The notes under the pieces were generated by a model. It was given only the letters and a program-made list of their open reading frames with translations, searched no databases and was not told where the DNA came from. From Ensifer sp. LCM 4579 (GTDB lineage Bacteria; Pseudomonadota; Alphaproteobacteria; Rhizobiales; Rhizobiaceae), in NCBI RefSeq assembly GCF_001854885.1, contig NZ_MDDV01000003.1, forward strand, positions 247 to 64,246: DNA of 64,000 nt. The letters run 5' to 3'. Of the stretch, positions 54,225 to 63,569 are shown piece after piece. Every line of letters starts with the position of its first letter. Within the stretch, counting starts at the first letter, position 1. The translations under genes and the position numbers were made by a program.

Positions 54225-54719
54225 TCACTCCCGAGCCCGTGCCGTTTCATCCGCATCTAAGGAGGATGCGAACTCCGGTTGAGGACTGAAGCTGCCGAGC
54301 AGCCACAGCGAGACCTCGGCGGCCTCCGCGGCCGTCCGGAATTCGAAGCTGTTGTCCAGGTAGGCGAAATCCGGGAAGTGCGCGATCAGCCCCCGGCCGC
54401 TTTCGGAACCGTTCACCCGCACCTTTCCCGGCTGAATGACATGGCAGACATAATGCGAGCCGTGAGACTGGATGAAGCCGGCCTTGCCGTCGTGCAGGCG
54501 CAGGAAGATCGCCCTGCCGTTGACGGTCGAGTGCAGGGCCCGGATTGCCTCGTCCGGGAAGGCGCGGCCGAACTCCACCATCGCCAAACCCGCATCCGGG
54601 TTGGCGACGTCGCGCTCCGCGCGCGCATTCATCCGCATATAGAATGCGCCGGCGCAAACAACCAAAGCGATGAACAGCAACCACAGCATTGTCGCGAGCC
54701 TCTTCCAGGCAGGATCCAT
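54225..54719 (-). CDS. Membrane-anchored protein of unknown function (164 aa)
   Basis: The ATG at 54717-54719 starts MDPAWKRLATMLWLLFIALVVC, one N-terminal membrane helix, followed by a soluble domain with ALHSTVNGRAIFLRLHDGKAGF, HYVCHVI and EFRTAAEAAEVSLWLLG. It is downstream of the phytoene-synthase-like gene and convergent with trmFO. No family recognised. Confidence 0.75.
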   Translation of the reverse strand: MDPAWKRLATMLWLLFIALVVCAGAFYMRMNARAERDVANPDAGLAMVEFGRAFPDEAIRALHSTVNGRAIFLRLHDGKAGFIQSHGSHYVCHVIQPGKVRVNGSESGRGLIAHFPDFAYLDNSFEFRTAAEAAEVSLWLLGSFSPQPEFASSLDADETARARE

Positions 54720-54811
54720 AGTTCGGTGTTCTACCTCTTCAGACTTGCGCCAACTTGACCATGTGCACGTCGCCTCAATCGACGTCGATCTACGGCGCTG
54801 TCCTTTGGAAT

Positions 54812-54848
54812 CTAAGCAGGACAATCGTTCCATAATTGTCCTGCTTAG
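54812..54848 (-). promoter_or_regulatory. 14-bp perfect hairpin across a stop codon
   Basis: CTAAGCAGGACAAT and ATTGTCCTGCTTAG are exact complements around a nine-base loop. The hairpin includes the stop codon of the phytoene-synthase-like gene and has no T tract; it could stabilise the 3' end or attenuate the next gene. Confidence 0.55.
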
Positions 54849-55714
54849 AAGAGCCGCCGCCGGCTGGCCCTCCACATCCACCATTGCCGCTGCCACTGCG
54901 GCGGTTGAATGGACTGCTTGAGGATGCCCCCTGCCGCCGCCTCGGCGCGGGAAAAGACCGGTTCGGCCAAGGCGACCGGAGTGAACGCCGCGAAGTTCCG
55001 CGGAGAAATCGAGCCCATGCTGCCGCGGGCCTTCATCAGATGGTCACGGCCGAGACCGCAGAATGCCCGCACGGCCCGGGCGATCGCATCCTCGTCGCGC
55101 CCCTCGAGCAGGCTCTCCCGATCGAGGCCTGTCGCACGCATGATCTCGCTCGGAATATAGACTTGTCCGCGCCGACTGTGCAGCGGCAGGAGCAGCAGCA
55201 GGCCGGCAATCGTTTGGGCAACGCCGGCATGGCCGGCGGCTTCCGCCGATGCGGCTGCATTCTCGGGATCGAGGATCAGGGAGGCGAGCTGGATCAACGC
55301 GGATGCCGTTTCGCCGGCATAGCCCTCCAAAGCCGACCGGTCCTCCATGGGATCGTCATAGAGATCGAAAATCCGCGCGTCGATCATGTTCTGCAGAACG
55401 GCGACCGGCAGGCGATGGTCGCGGATGCAGGCAAGCAGTGCTACGGCGACCGGATGCCCTTCGCCTGTCGACTGCTCATTGCCCAGCACGTCGCGCCACC
55501 ACTGCAGTCTGATTTCGCCCGGCAGGGGTTCGCGAATGACGTCGCGAACCCGCGCAATCTCTGCGTAGAAAGCGTAGAGGGCCGCCAGGGCATGCCGTTT
55601 CTCCGGGGGCGAGAGGAGGCAGGCCAGGTAGCGATCGCGGTCGGTATCCCGCAGCGTTGCGAGAATCTGGGCATCAGGCTGTTGCACGGCTCGGACTTCC
55701 TTCGCCCTCGTCAA
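54845..55714 (-). CDS. Squalene/phytoene synthase-family protein (NDUFAF6-like)
   Basis: A 289-residue protein with the all-helical squalene/phytoene synthase fold: LYAFYAEIARVRDVIREPLPGEIRLQWWRD and DARIFDLYDDPMED. The two Asp-rich metal motifs of true synthases are incomplete, and no carotenoid or hopanoid genes are adjacent, which points to the NDUFAF6-type complex I assembly subgroup. It overlaps the Mth938 gene by four bases. Confidence 0.85.
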   Translation of the reverse strand: MTRAKEVRAVQQPDAQILATLRDTDRDRYLACLLSPPEKRHALAALYAFYAEIARVRDVIREPLPGEIRLQWWRDVLGNEQSTGEGHPVAVALLACIRDHRLPVAVLQNMIDARIFDLYDDPMEDRSALEGYAGETASALIQLASLILDPENAAASAEAAGHAGVAQTIAGLLLLLPLHSRRGQVYIPSEIMRATGLDRESLLEGRDEDAIARAVRAFCGLGRDHLMKARGSMGSISPRNFAAFTPVALAEPVFSRAEAAAGGILKQSIQPPQWQRQWWMWRASRRRLF

Positions 55715-56097
55715 ACTGCGATCAGCGCCGCGGCGACAGCACGCGATTCCGCCAACATGACGTTATAGGTCCTGACCGCCGCACCGGTATTCATGGGGTC
55801 CGAGGAAATGTTGGCGGCCTTGAGAACCGCCTTCAGATCCGCGGGCAAGGGCCGGACCTCGCGCCCCGTGCCGACGAGCAGCACTTCGATTTCACGCGCC
55901 TCTTGCAGGATGCGCTGAAATTTGGCGATCGCCAGCGGGTCGCCCTCCACCATGTCCCAGGCGTAGACGCCGGAGGGCAGCATCAGCACCGAGCCGCGGT
56001 GCGACATGTCCGCAAAACGGAAACCGCCATCGCCGTAGGCATCGATCGGCGCGCGTCCCGGAAAATGCGCTTCGCGCATTTCAATGCCTTTTGCCAT
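55711..56097 (-). CDS. Mth938-domain protein (NDUFAF3-like, DUF498)
   Basis: A 128-residue protein with the Mth938/DUF498 fold: APIDAYGDGGFRFADMSHRGSVLMLPSGVYAW and VEVLLVGTG-type strand (IEVLLVGTGREVRPL). Homologue of human NDUFAF3, a complex I assembly factor. The ATG lies a few bases after the secDF stop and follows AAAGGG; it is coupled at its end to the NDUFAF6-like gene. Confidence 0.88.
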   Translation of the reverse strand: MAKGIEMREAHFPGRAPIDAYGDGGFRFADMSHRGSVLMLPSGVYAWDMVEGDPLAIAKFQRILQEAREIEVLLVGTGREVRPLPADLKAVLKAANISSDPMNTGAAVRTYNVMLAESRAVAAALIAV

Positions 56098-56098
56098 G

Positions 56099-58645
56099 TC
56101 AGGATGCACCCTTTACTGTCTGTTCCCGCGTCGCGTCCGGCTCTCCCAACTCGCTGTCGACCCGATTGTTGCGGCGGCCGAAGAGAATAAGCACCGGCCC
56201 CGCGATATAGATCGAGGAGAGAGTGCCGACAAGCACGCCGAACAGGAGGATCGCGCTGAAGGATTCGACAAGACGACTGCCGCCAAAGAGATAGAGGGCG
56301 GCAAGCGCCAGCGCCGTAGTCAGTGCCGTCAGAACGGTACGGGAAAGGGTCTGATTGATCGACGTGTCGATCAGGACCGAAAGCGGCATTCTGCGGTAGC
56401 GCACGAGATTCTCGCGGATGCGATCATAGACTACCATCGTATCGTTCAGCGAGTAGCAGACGGTCGTAAGCAGCGCGGCAAGGCTCACGAGATTGAACTC
56501 CATCCCCGTGACGGCGAGGAAACCCAGGGTGAGGAGCACGTCTGAGAACATTGCGACGATGGCGCCGGTAGCGAACTTCCAGCCGAAGCGGAGCCAGACG
56601 TAAAGGACGACGGCGAGCATCGCGGCTGCGACGGCAAGCGTTCCCGCCCGCGTCAACTCCCCGGAAACCGCCGGCCCGACGACGTCCACGCGCCGAAGCA
56701 GATAATCATCCTCGAGTTCGGCGCGCAGCAGATCGACCGCGGTCTGTTCGGCATTGTCGCCAGCCTCGTGCGAAGGAATGCGCACGAGGACGTCGCGCGG
56801 AGAGTCGAGCAGCTGGACGCGGGCGTCGCCGAGATTCAGGTCGTCGAGACGCGCGCGAATGTCGGCGATGTCTGCGGCATCCGTCTTCGCCCGCAGCTCG
56901 ACAAGCGAACCGCCCTTGAAGTCGGCACCCATATTGAGACCGACGCCCACGAGGACGACAAGCGCCGAGAGTGAAAGCGCCGCCATCAGAATGAAAACCG
57001 GGTTGCGGATCGCCATGAAGCGCATATCGGCTTCAGCGAAAAAGCCCGTGCGAATGCCTCTCGGCAGGCGCCTCGGCCGGCGGCGCCGATACCAGCCGCG
57101 AATGAGGCGACGCGTGAGGCTGTGCGCCGTCAGAATCGTGGTGATGCTGCCGATGGCAAGCGTGGCCGCAAAACCGCGTACGGCGCCGGCACCGAGCAGG
57201 AAGAGAATGGCCCCGGCGGCAAATATCGAGAGATTTGCGTCGAAAATGCTTCTCAGCACACGCGAAAAGCCATTGTCGAGCGTTTGCCGCAATGGTTCGC
57301 TGCTGTTGCGCGCCTCCTCCCGCAACCGCTCATAGATGAGCACGTTCGAATCGACTGCCATGCCGATCGTAAGGATGATTCCCGCAATTCCGGGCAATGT
57401 CAGCGTCACGCCCAGCAGGGACAGGAGGGCGATGATCAGCACGAGGTTGACGACGAGCGCCGCCACGGCGACGACTCCGAAAAACCCGTAGAAGCCGACC
57501 ATGCAAGCCGCAACGGCCAGCGCAGCGATCAGTCCTGCTTCAAGGCCGCTTTCGATGGCGTCCATGCCGAACTCGGGCCCAACGGTGCGTTCCTCGATGA
57601 CCGTCAGAGAAACCGGCAGCGGGCCCGCCCGCAGCACTGCGGCGAGATCGTTCGCTCCCTCTTCCGACATAGGGCCTGAGATACGGGTTGCATCACCGCT
57701 GAACGCATCAGCGATGGTGGACGTCGACATCACCTGGCCGTCGAGCACGATTGCGAACTGCCGCTCCGCATCCGCCTGCAGCGTCGGTGCAATCCGGGAC
57801 AGGGCCTCTGGCTTGAGGGTGACGTCGACGGCGGGCTCCCCGCTTGACGGATCAGAAATCGGCTGCGCCGAGAGAAAGTCCTCCGGACCGACAAGGGAGC
57901 GCCTTTCGACCAAATAGGGGATCGGCGGATCGTCGAGCGAGTAAAGAACTTCGGACGATGCCGGCGGACGCTGATCGACCGCCTGCTCAGCCGGCATCGA
58001 CAGATCGAGCCATTGGAAGCTGACGTTCCCGCGCTGGCCCAAAACATCCTTGAGCCGTTGCGGGTTATCCAAACCCGGCACCTGCACCCTGATGCGGTCG
58101 CCGCCGCGGCGCGCGATCGAGGGCTCCACGGCGACGACCTCGCCAACACGCCGGCGAATGGCCTCGACGGCGTGCGACACCGCCTCGGCCAGGCGGCGAT
58201 CGATAGCCTCATCTCTCAGGCGGAAGCGCAGAGATCCCGCCGTCGTCGACGGCTCCGCGAAAAGTTCAGCCTCATCGTCCGGCGCCGTCAATGCGCGCAG
58301 GGCTTCGCGTGCGTCCTGCAGCTTCGCGGCGTCGCGAAGCCGAAACTGAATGGCCTGACCGCTTCCGGAAAGGTGTGTAAAACCTATATCCGCGGCCCTT
58401 AGCGCCCGGCTGATCGCATCGATGGTCGCATCCAGCCGCTCGGCTACGATGTCCTCGCGGCTGACCTTCAGCGTGATGTCAACACCGCCTTGCAGATCGA
58501 GCCCTAGCGGAACCTGGCGATGCGGCAGCCAGTTCGGCCAACCGGCGAGCTCACCCTTCGGGAGGAAGTTCGGCAGAGCGAAGGCAAAACCGGCCAGAAC
58601 GACGAGCCAGATAATGGCGTTCTTCAGCGGCGAGAATTTGGGCAT
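56099..58645 (-). CDS. secDF: Fused protein translocase subunit SecDF
   Basis: An 848-residue fusion of SecD and SecF, which use the proton gradient to help Sec-dependent export. SecD part about 1-520 (PLGLDLQGGVDITLKV, periplasmic P1 domain, ILTIGMAVDSNVLIYERLREE); SecF part about 560-840 (NMGADFKGGSLVELR, SLAALLTTVCYSLNDTMVVYDRIREN). Twelve membrane segments expected. It is downstream of yajC, with a mosaic stem-loop in the 111-bp gap. Confidence 0.96.
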   Translation of the reverse strand: MPKFSPLKNAIIWLVVLAGFAFALPNFLPKGELAGWPNWLPHRQVPLGLDLQGGVDITLKVSREDIVAERLDATIDAISRALRAADIGFTHLSGSGQAIQFRLRDAAKLQDAREALRALTAPDDEAELFAEPSTTAGSLRFRLRDEAIDRRLAEAVSHAVEAIRRRVGEVVAVEPSIARRGGDRIRVQVPGLDNPQRLKDVLGQRGNVSFQWLDLSMPAEQAVDQRPPASSEVLYSLDDPPIPYLVERRSLVGPEDFLSAQPISDPSSGEPAVDVTLKPEALSRIAPTLQADAERQFAIVLDGQVMSTSTIADAFSGDATRISGPMSEEGANDLAAVLRAGPLPVSLTVIEERTVGPEFGMDAIESGLEAGLIAALAVAACMVGFYGFFGVVAVAALVVNLVLIIALLSLLGVTLTLPGIAGIILTIGMAVDSNVLIYERLREEARNSSEPLRQTLDNGFSRVLRSIFDANLSIFAAGAILFLLGAGAVRGFAATLAIGSITTILTAHSLTRRLIRGWYRRRRPRRLPRGIRTGFFAEADMRFMAIRNPVFILMAALSLSALVVLVGVGLNMGADFKGGSLVELRAKTDAADIADIRARLDDLNLGDARVQLLDSPRDVLVRIPSHEAGDNAEQTAVDLLRAELEDDYLLRRVDVVGPAVSGELTRAGTLAVAAAMLAVVLYVWLRFGWKFATGAIVAMFSDVLLTLGFLAVTGMEFNLVSLAALLTTVCYSLNDTMVVYDRIRENLVRYRRMPLSVLIDTSINQTLSRTVLTALTTALALAALYLFGGSRLVESFSAILLFGVLVGTLSSIYIAGPVLILFGRRNNRVDSELGEPDATREQTVKGAS

Positions 58646-58756
58646 GCGTCGAATGCTCCATCGCCAGGCCCAGGGCGACGCGCGTCCTTAAGACGCGCGA
58701 AGATTGCTGCACAGTCGTCGGAAAACATAGCAGCTGGTCAGGGCTCGCGCCGTCTC

Positions 58757-59089
58757 TTATTCCTTGACGGGCTCGCCCTTGACGCGGACCTCGGAAATTC
58801 CGCTGCGCACGACACGCACCTTCAGGCCCTCGGCAATCTCGACTTCGAGTTCCGAATCGTCGACGACCTTCGTCACCTTGCCGACGATGCCGCCGCCGGT
58901 GACCACCTGATCGCCGCGGCGAATGTTCTTCAAGAGCTCTTCGCGACGCTTCATCTGGGCTCGCTGCGGCCGAATGATCAGGAAGTACATCACCACGAAG
59001 ATCAGGATGAACGGCAGGATGGACATCAGGATATCGGCGCCGCCAGCGGCCGGGGCAGACGTCTGCGCGAAAGCTTCGGTAATGAACAT
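58757..59089 (-). CDS. yajC: Preprotein translocase subunit YajC
   Basis: A 110-residue single-span membrane protein: one helix (about 25-45, ILPFILIFVVMYFLIIRPQ), then RREELLKNIRRGDQVVTGGGIVGKVTKV. Partner of SecDF and first gene of the yajC-secDF-Mth938-squalene-synthase-like series. Confidence 0.95.
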   Translation of the reverse strand: MFITEAFAQTSAPAAGGADILMSILPFILIFVVMYFLIIRPQRAQMKRREELLKNIRRGDQVVTGGGIVGKVTKVVDDSELEVEIAEGLKVRVVRSGISEVRVKGEPVKE

Positions 59090-59400
59090 CGATCACTCCT
59101 TGAGTTCAGCTGCGCGGTTGCTCTCCCGCGCGAAATCCGCCGGAATATGGGAAATGATTTCACGACAATAAAGTCGGTACCCTGCTCCGTTGCTCCTGCC
59201 TCTGACACAAATTGCGCGATAGGAGAACCCCTCGCGCACGCGCGCCCGGGCTTTTCCAGCGCAAACCACCGTGCTAGCGAGGAAAATCGCGCCAGCAGCC
59301 TTCGCAAGAACCCGCTGATAGCGGCGTGACGGGACACACCGACGAATGGCCGCGCAACGCCCGCGGCGAGCCGTAGACCCGGCGATCCGGAGACAAGCAG
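59090..59400. other. 311-bp divergent region between yajC and the DUF815 gene
   Basis: Holds the promoters of both flanking genes; no supported reading frame, repeat or hairpin was found. Confidence 0.5.
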
Positions 59401-60276
59401 ATGCACCAAAGCAAGATCGACGTCCTCATCAACGAAATACAGAAACTCTCCGCAGCCCTCGAACGGATTGCCGGTCCGGGTGAAGCGGTCAACGACTGGG
59501 CTCGCGCAGAATGCTTCGTCTGGGCTCCGGCGACTCGGCATCTGCAGCCGGTAGAGAAGCCGAATCGGATCGAGCTCGCGCTGATCACCGGCGTCGATCA
59601 TGTTCGCGACATACTTTTCGACAACACGCTTCGCTTCGCCGAAGGCTATCCGGCAAACAACGTGCTGCTCTGGGGTGCGCGAGGCATGGGCAAGTCTTCG
59701 CTCGTCAAGGCCGTCCACGCGCAGGTGGCCCGCAATACCGGTGCCGGACTGAAACTCGTCGAAGTGCACCGGGAAGACATTGCGACGCTGCCGGCCCTGA
59801 TGGAAATCCTCAAGGTCGCGCCGATGCCCGTCATCGTCTTCTGCGACGATCTGTCCTTCGACCACGACGACACGTCCTACAAGTCCTTGAAGGCCGTTCT
59901 GGACGGCGGCGTCGAAGGGCGCCCGGCCAATGTCGTGCTCTACGCGACATCGAACCGACGGCACCTTCTGCCGCGCAACATGATGGAAAACGAGCAGTCG
60001 ACAGCGATCAACCCGTCCGAGGCCGTCGAGGAAAAGGTCTCCCTCTCCGATCGCTTCGGCCTTTGGCTCGGCTTCCACAAATGCAGCCAGGACGACTATC
60101 TCGCCATGGTCGACGGCTACGCCCGCTACTACGATTTGCCTGTCGAGCGGGAAACCCTTCACGCCGATGCGCTCGAGTGGGCGACGACACGGGGGGCAAG
60201 GTCCGGCCGCGTCGCCTGGCAGTTCATTCAGGATCTTGCGGGGCGCCTGCGCCGGTCATTGCGCGACCCCGCATGA
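59401..60276 (+). CDS. DUF815-family P-loop ATPase
   Basis: A 291-residue AAA-like ATPase: Walker A GARGMGKSSLVKAV, Walker B VIVFCDDLSF, sensor region VVLYATSNRRHLLPRNMMEN and the family signature EEKVSLSDRFGLWLGFHKCSQDDYL. Found throughout alphaproteobacteria, with unknown client. Divergent from yajC and convergent with the LysM/M23 gene. Confidence 0.92.
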   Translation: MHQSKIDVLINEIQKLSAALERIAGPGEAVNDWARAECFVWAPATRHLQPVEKPNRIELALITGVDHVRDILFDNTLRFAEGYPANNVLLWGARGMGKSSLVKAVHAQVARNTGAGLKLVEVHREDIATLPALMEILKVAPMPVIVFCDDLSFDHDDTSYKSLKAVLDGGVEGRPANVVLYATSNRRHLLPRNMMENEQSTAINPSEAVEEKVSLSDRFGLWLGFHKCSQDDYLAMVDGYARYYDLPVERETLHADALEWATTRGARSGRVAWQFIQDLAGRLRRSLRDPA

Positions 60277-60368
60277 CGGCGGGACACGGGGCGCGCCTTA
60301 TACTTGCTGCAGGCTTCCTTTAGCCGGCTTCGGTTCAAGGACAAGGCATGCAGCATGTGCCGCGACGG

Positions 60369-61883
60369 CTATTCGAGGTAGGTTGCCGGGTTCACCGGTG
60401 TCGCGTTCTTGCGGACTTCGAAATGCACCTGCGGCTGGGTGGCGCGGCCGGTCATGCCCGAAGAGGCGAGCGTCTGGCCCCGCTGGACCTTCTGCCCCCG
60501 CTGAACATTGAGCTCCGAGGCATTGCCGTAGACGGTGACGGTGCCATCGTCGTGGCGGACCAGCACGGCATTGCCGAGTTCCTTCAGACTGCTGCCGGAA
60601 TAGATGACCACGCCGTTTTCGGCCGCCTTGATGGGCGTCCCTTCGGGCACCGAGATATTGATGCCGTCGTTGCGATTGCCGTCGACATTGGCGCCATAGC
60701 CGGCAACGACCGCGCCGCGGACGGGCCAGCGATATTTGCCGATTCCGGTCGATTTCGGCGACTCCGCGTCGACGTCGGACTTAGCTGCCGCCTCCGAAAC
60801 GCTCTCCTTGGCGACCGGCGGCTTGTATTCCGTCGGCTTGCTCTGATCGAGCGACGCCACTTTCGTTTCCGCCCTCTTCGAAGCAACGGAAGCGGTCGCG
60901 TCGCTAGCGACGGCGCCACCCGGCAGTTTCAGCTTCTGTCCAATGCGGATCGATTCGGTCGTCAGCCCATTCGCCTGCTTGAGAGCAGCGACGGACACGC
61001 CATTGGCCTTGGCGATCCGGTTGAGCGAGTCGCCCGCCTTGACAGTGTAGAGGCCACCTGCGCCACCGCCCTCGCCGGCAGCATCGACCTTTCCGCTTGC
61101 AACGTTCGCGCGCTCCTCACCCTTCTCGCGCAGTTGCGATTGCCCCGGCAGGATCGCGACTTCACGCTGACCAGCCGGCAACGGCAATGGCTGCTTGTTG
61201 CCACCCTCGATATCGGCGATCGAACTTGACGCCGCCGCCTTCGCGGCGCTGCTTCCACCGCCAAAGCTCGGAATGATGAGGCGCTGGCCCGGCTCTACCT
61301 GCCCGGCGGAATTCAGGCCATTGGCCCTCAGGATCTCCTTTTCCGGTACACCGAAGCGGCGCGCCAGCACGGCTACGGTATCCCCCGGGCGCACCATGAT
61401 CGTCGGCGCATTTTCCGTGCTCCAACCGCCCTTGCCGGAACGCTCCCTGGAAGAGGCCGGTAGCGGCTCGGCTTTTGCGAGAGCCGGCTGCGGCTGGCGG
61501 GCGGCAGCGGTCTCCGGCGCTTGGCGAGGAATGGCCGGAACCGGCTCGGCCAGGGCCGTACGCTGTACATTCATCGGCGTCGAGGCTGCGCGAGCACTCG
61601 ACACCGGCGCGGCAACGGCATTCACCTGACCGTAGGACCCGGCTCCGCCGGCATCCGGATAAGCCTGACCGAGGGCGACGCTCTGGCCGCCCGATATATC
61701 GCCTCGCGGAACGGGAGTCGTGTTGCGCGGGATCGAGCCCGTCGTCAGGGCGTCGGAGCTTGAAAAGAGCCCATCGAAGCGGCTTACACCGGAGCTGCAA
61801 CCTGCCGCGGCGCTTGCCAACAAGGCCGCCGCACACAGGCGGATCAAGGACTTCCCTGCACCGGGAGATGAAAACTGACGCAT
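60369..61883 (-). CDS. LysM/M23 lipoprotein, degenerate (NlpD-like)
   Basis: A 504-residue envelope protein: signal with lipobox (LLASAAAGC), an Ala/Pro-rich linker, LysM 1 (about 160-205, MVRPGDTVAVLARRFGVPEKEIL), LysM 2 (about 275-320, YTVKAGDSLNRIAKANGVSVAALKQ) and a C-terminal M23/LytM domain. The zinc ligands are changed: NDGINIS replaces HxGxD, and VYGN replaces YxH, so it is probably an amidase activator rather than a peptidase, as for NlpD/EnvC. The ATG at 61881-61883 is preferred to 61907. Confidence 0.88.
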   Translation of the reverse strand: MRQFSSPGAGKSLIRLCAAALLASAAAGCSSGVSRFDGLFSSSDALTTGSIPRNTTPVPRGDISGGQSVALGQAYPDAGGAGSYGQVNAVAAPVSSARAASTPMNVQRTALAEPVPAIPRQAPETAAARQPQPALAKAEPLPASSRERSGKGGWSTENAPTIMVRPGDTVAVLARRFGVPEKEILRANGLNSAGQVEPGQRLIIPSFGGGSSAAKAAASSSIADIEGGNKQPLPLPAGQREVAILPGQSQLREKGEERANVASGKVDAAGEGGGAGGLYTVKAGDSLNRIAKANGVSVAALKQANGLTTESIRIGQKLKLPGGAVASDATASVASKRAETKVASLDQSKPTEYKPPVAKESVSEAAAKSDVDAESPKSTGIGKYRWPVRGAVVAGYGANVDGNRNDGINISVPEGTPIKAAENGVVIYSGSSLKELGNAVLVRHDDGTVTVYGNASELNVQRGQKVQRGQTLASSGMTGRATQPQVHFEVRKNATPVNPATYLE

Positions 61884-62025
61884 GACGCTTACCCACTCCG
61901 AACGCAACTCGCTGTGGAATGATTAAAGCGCATTAGAGTTACCGGCCGGTTAAGGGCGGCGGCGATTTGACGAAACGCTAACCATGATGCCGCCCCGGCG
62001 GCGAGCCGTGCGGGATTGATCGGCC

Positions 62026-62676
62026 CTATAGGAGTTCCGAATAGAGGCGCTCGATTTCCGAAAGCGATCGCGATTCCGGCGCTTCCGTCTCATAGCTGAT
62101 ATTGGACGCGTCCCAGCCCAAAAATCGCTCGTCGGCCGGCTCTGGATCGAGCGGAGCAGCCGAAGAGACGGTCTTATCCTCATCGAGAAACACGCTGACG
62201 ATTCTCTTGAAACTTGAATCGCTATCGAGACCGCTCTCGGCGTCGTATTCGAGCGACCGCAATCCCGCGACCGACGCTTCGCGCGTACCGAAATAGCGCA
62301 GGCTGTTTTGATCCTCCGGCCGGAGAGTATCGTAGTACTCGATGAAGGCTCGGTAATAGGCCCTGTAGTCGCCGCTATCGGCGAACTTCCCGAAAGCCTG
62401 GTGCTCCCGGGCCGCCAGTTGGGGGGAGAGCCGGTTGCTCCACTCGTCCGCGGTCAAGGGCGGCGCCTTTTCCGGCGTCTTTTTGGTGCGGCTCAGATAA
62501 AGCAATGCGTCGACCGAAAGGGAGATGCGCGGCGTCGGATCGAAGAATGCCGCCTGCGCCGCTTGCGCGCTCGCATCTTCCTTGCCGGTGGTCCCGACCT
62601 CGCCCGCCGACCGCCCGGCGAGATTGCTCAGGCCATCGCCCGTCGCAGCGCCCGTCAACCTGTTCGCAATCTGCAT
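62026..62676 (-). CDS. Hypothetical protein (216 aa)
   Basis: A 216-residue soluble, acidic protein: MQIANRLTGAATGDGLSN, a conserved-looking middle part (SLSVDALLYLSRTKK, AFGKFADSGDYRAYYRAFIEYYDTLRPEDQN) and an acidic C-terminus. No family recognised; no signal peptide. Located between pcm and the LysM/M23 gene on the same strand. Confidence 0.75.
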   Translation of the reverse strand: MQIANRLTGAATGDGLSNLAGRSAGEVGTTGKEDASAQAAQAAFFDPTPRISLSVDALLYLSRTKKTPEKAPPLTADEWSNRLSPQLAAREHQAFGKFADSGDYRAYYRAFIEYYDTLRPEDQNSLRYFGTREASVAGLRSLEYDAESGLDSDSSFKRIVSVFLDEDKTVSSAAPLDPEPADERFLGWDASNISYETEAPESRSLSEIERLYSELL

Positions 62677-62915
62677 CTGCCGTCTCCATCATTTGCACGA
62701 CCCGAACGAACAACGCAGAAATCACAGCTCAAGCGCGCCATGACCATCGTGCCCTTTCGGGCTATGGCGACAAGCTTGCGCGAAACTGGAGGCGGGTTAA
62801 CAACGCGTTAACCACTTGATCGAGAACAATGCTTCCGGGGCCGGAAGCAGGAGCCGGGCTTCAAGCTGGCGTGTGCGAATCGACTATTGGCGACGCACCG
62901 GCCATCGCTACCTGC

Positions 62916-63569
62916 TCAAAGGAAGGATGCCAGTTGCGGGATGATCGGGAGGTAAGGTGCTTCGAACAGGTCCTCCCGATCGAAGCGGCTTCCCGTGCGG
63001 TTGACGCGAACGATGCGGCACCGCGTTTCGTTGATCATGATCGGAACCAGCAAGGTGCCGCCCGATACGAGGTGATCGGAATACATGCGCGGCAGACTGT
63101 TGAAAGCCGCGGTGATCAGAATACGGTCGAAGGTGCCCTCGCCCGGCGCCCCGGCGCTGCCGTCGGCATGTCGGACGACGACATTGCGGATGCCGGCTTT
63201 CTCGAGGTTCTTCTGCGCGGTCCCCACCAGGGTCTGATAGCGATCGATCGTCAACACCCGCTCCGCGAGGCGCCCGATCACAGCGGCGGTAAAGCCGCTG
63301 CCTGTGCCCACCTCGAGCACGCGCTGCCCCGGCTTGACATTCAGGCAATGGATGAGCCGGACCGCAAAATCGCATCCCTCCATGAAGGAACCGCAATCGA
63401 GCGGTATCAGCCTCCGGGAATAGACATCCTCCTGATAGGGCGCCGGACAAAACAGGCCGCGCGGCGTCTGTTCCACTGCTTTCAGCAGATCGTTGTTCAC
63501 GACGCCGGCTGCGCGGAGGCGAAGCGCCATCGCCGCAAGCCCTTCCTGCTGCGCGATACGCCCGCTCAA
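62916..63569 (-). CDS. pcm: Protein-L-isoaspartate O-methyltransferase
   Basis: A 217-residue SAM-dependent enzyme that repairs isoaspartyl damage. SAM motif [28 protein letters not shown] and [10 protein letters not shown]; active-site region [21 protein letters not shown]. Start TTG at 63567-63569 overlaps the surE stop (TTGA); an internal ATG at 63530 is an alternative. Coupled to surE, the classical pairing. Confidence 0.93.
   Translation of the reverse strand: MSGRIAQQEGLAAMALRLRAAGVVNNDLLKAVEQTPRGLFCPAPYQEDVYSRRLIPLDCGSFMEGCDFAVRLIHCLNVKPGQRVLEVGTGSGFTAAVIGRLAERVLTIDRYQTLVGTAQKNLEKAGIRNVVVRHADGSAGAPGEGTFDRILITAAFNSLPRMYSDHLVSGGTLLVPIMINETRCRIVRVNRTGSRFDREDLFEAPYLPIIPQLASFL

Noticed and set aside
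54845-55714. Carotenoid or hopanoid biosynthesis gene
   Set aside because: Asp-rich catalytic motifs are incomplete and the neighbours are Sec and complex I assembly genes.
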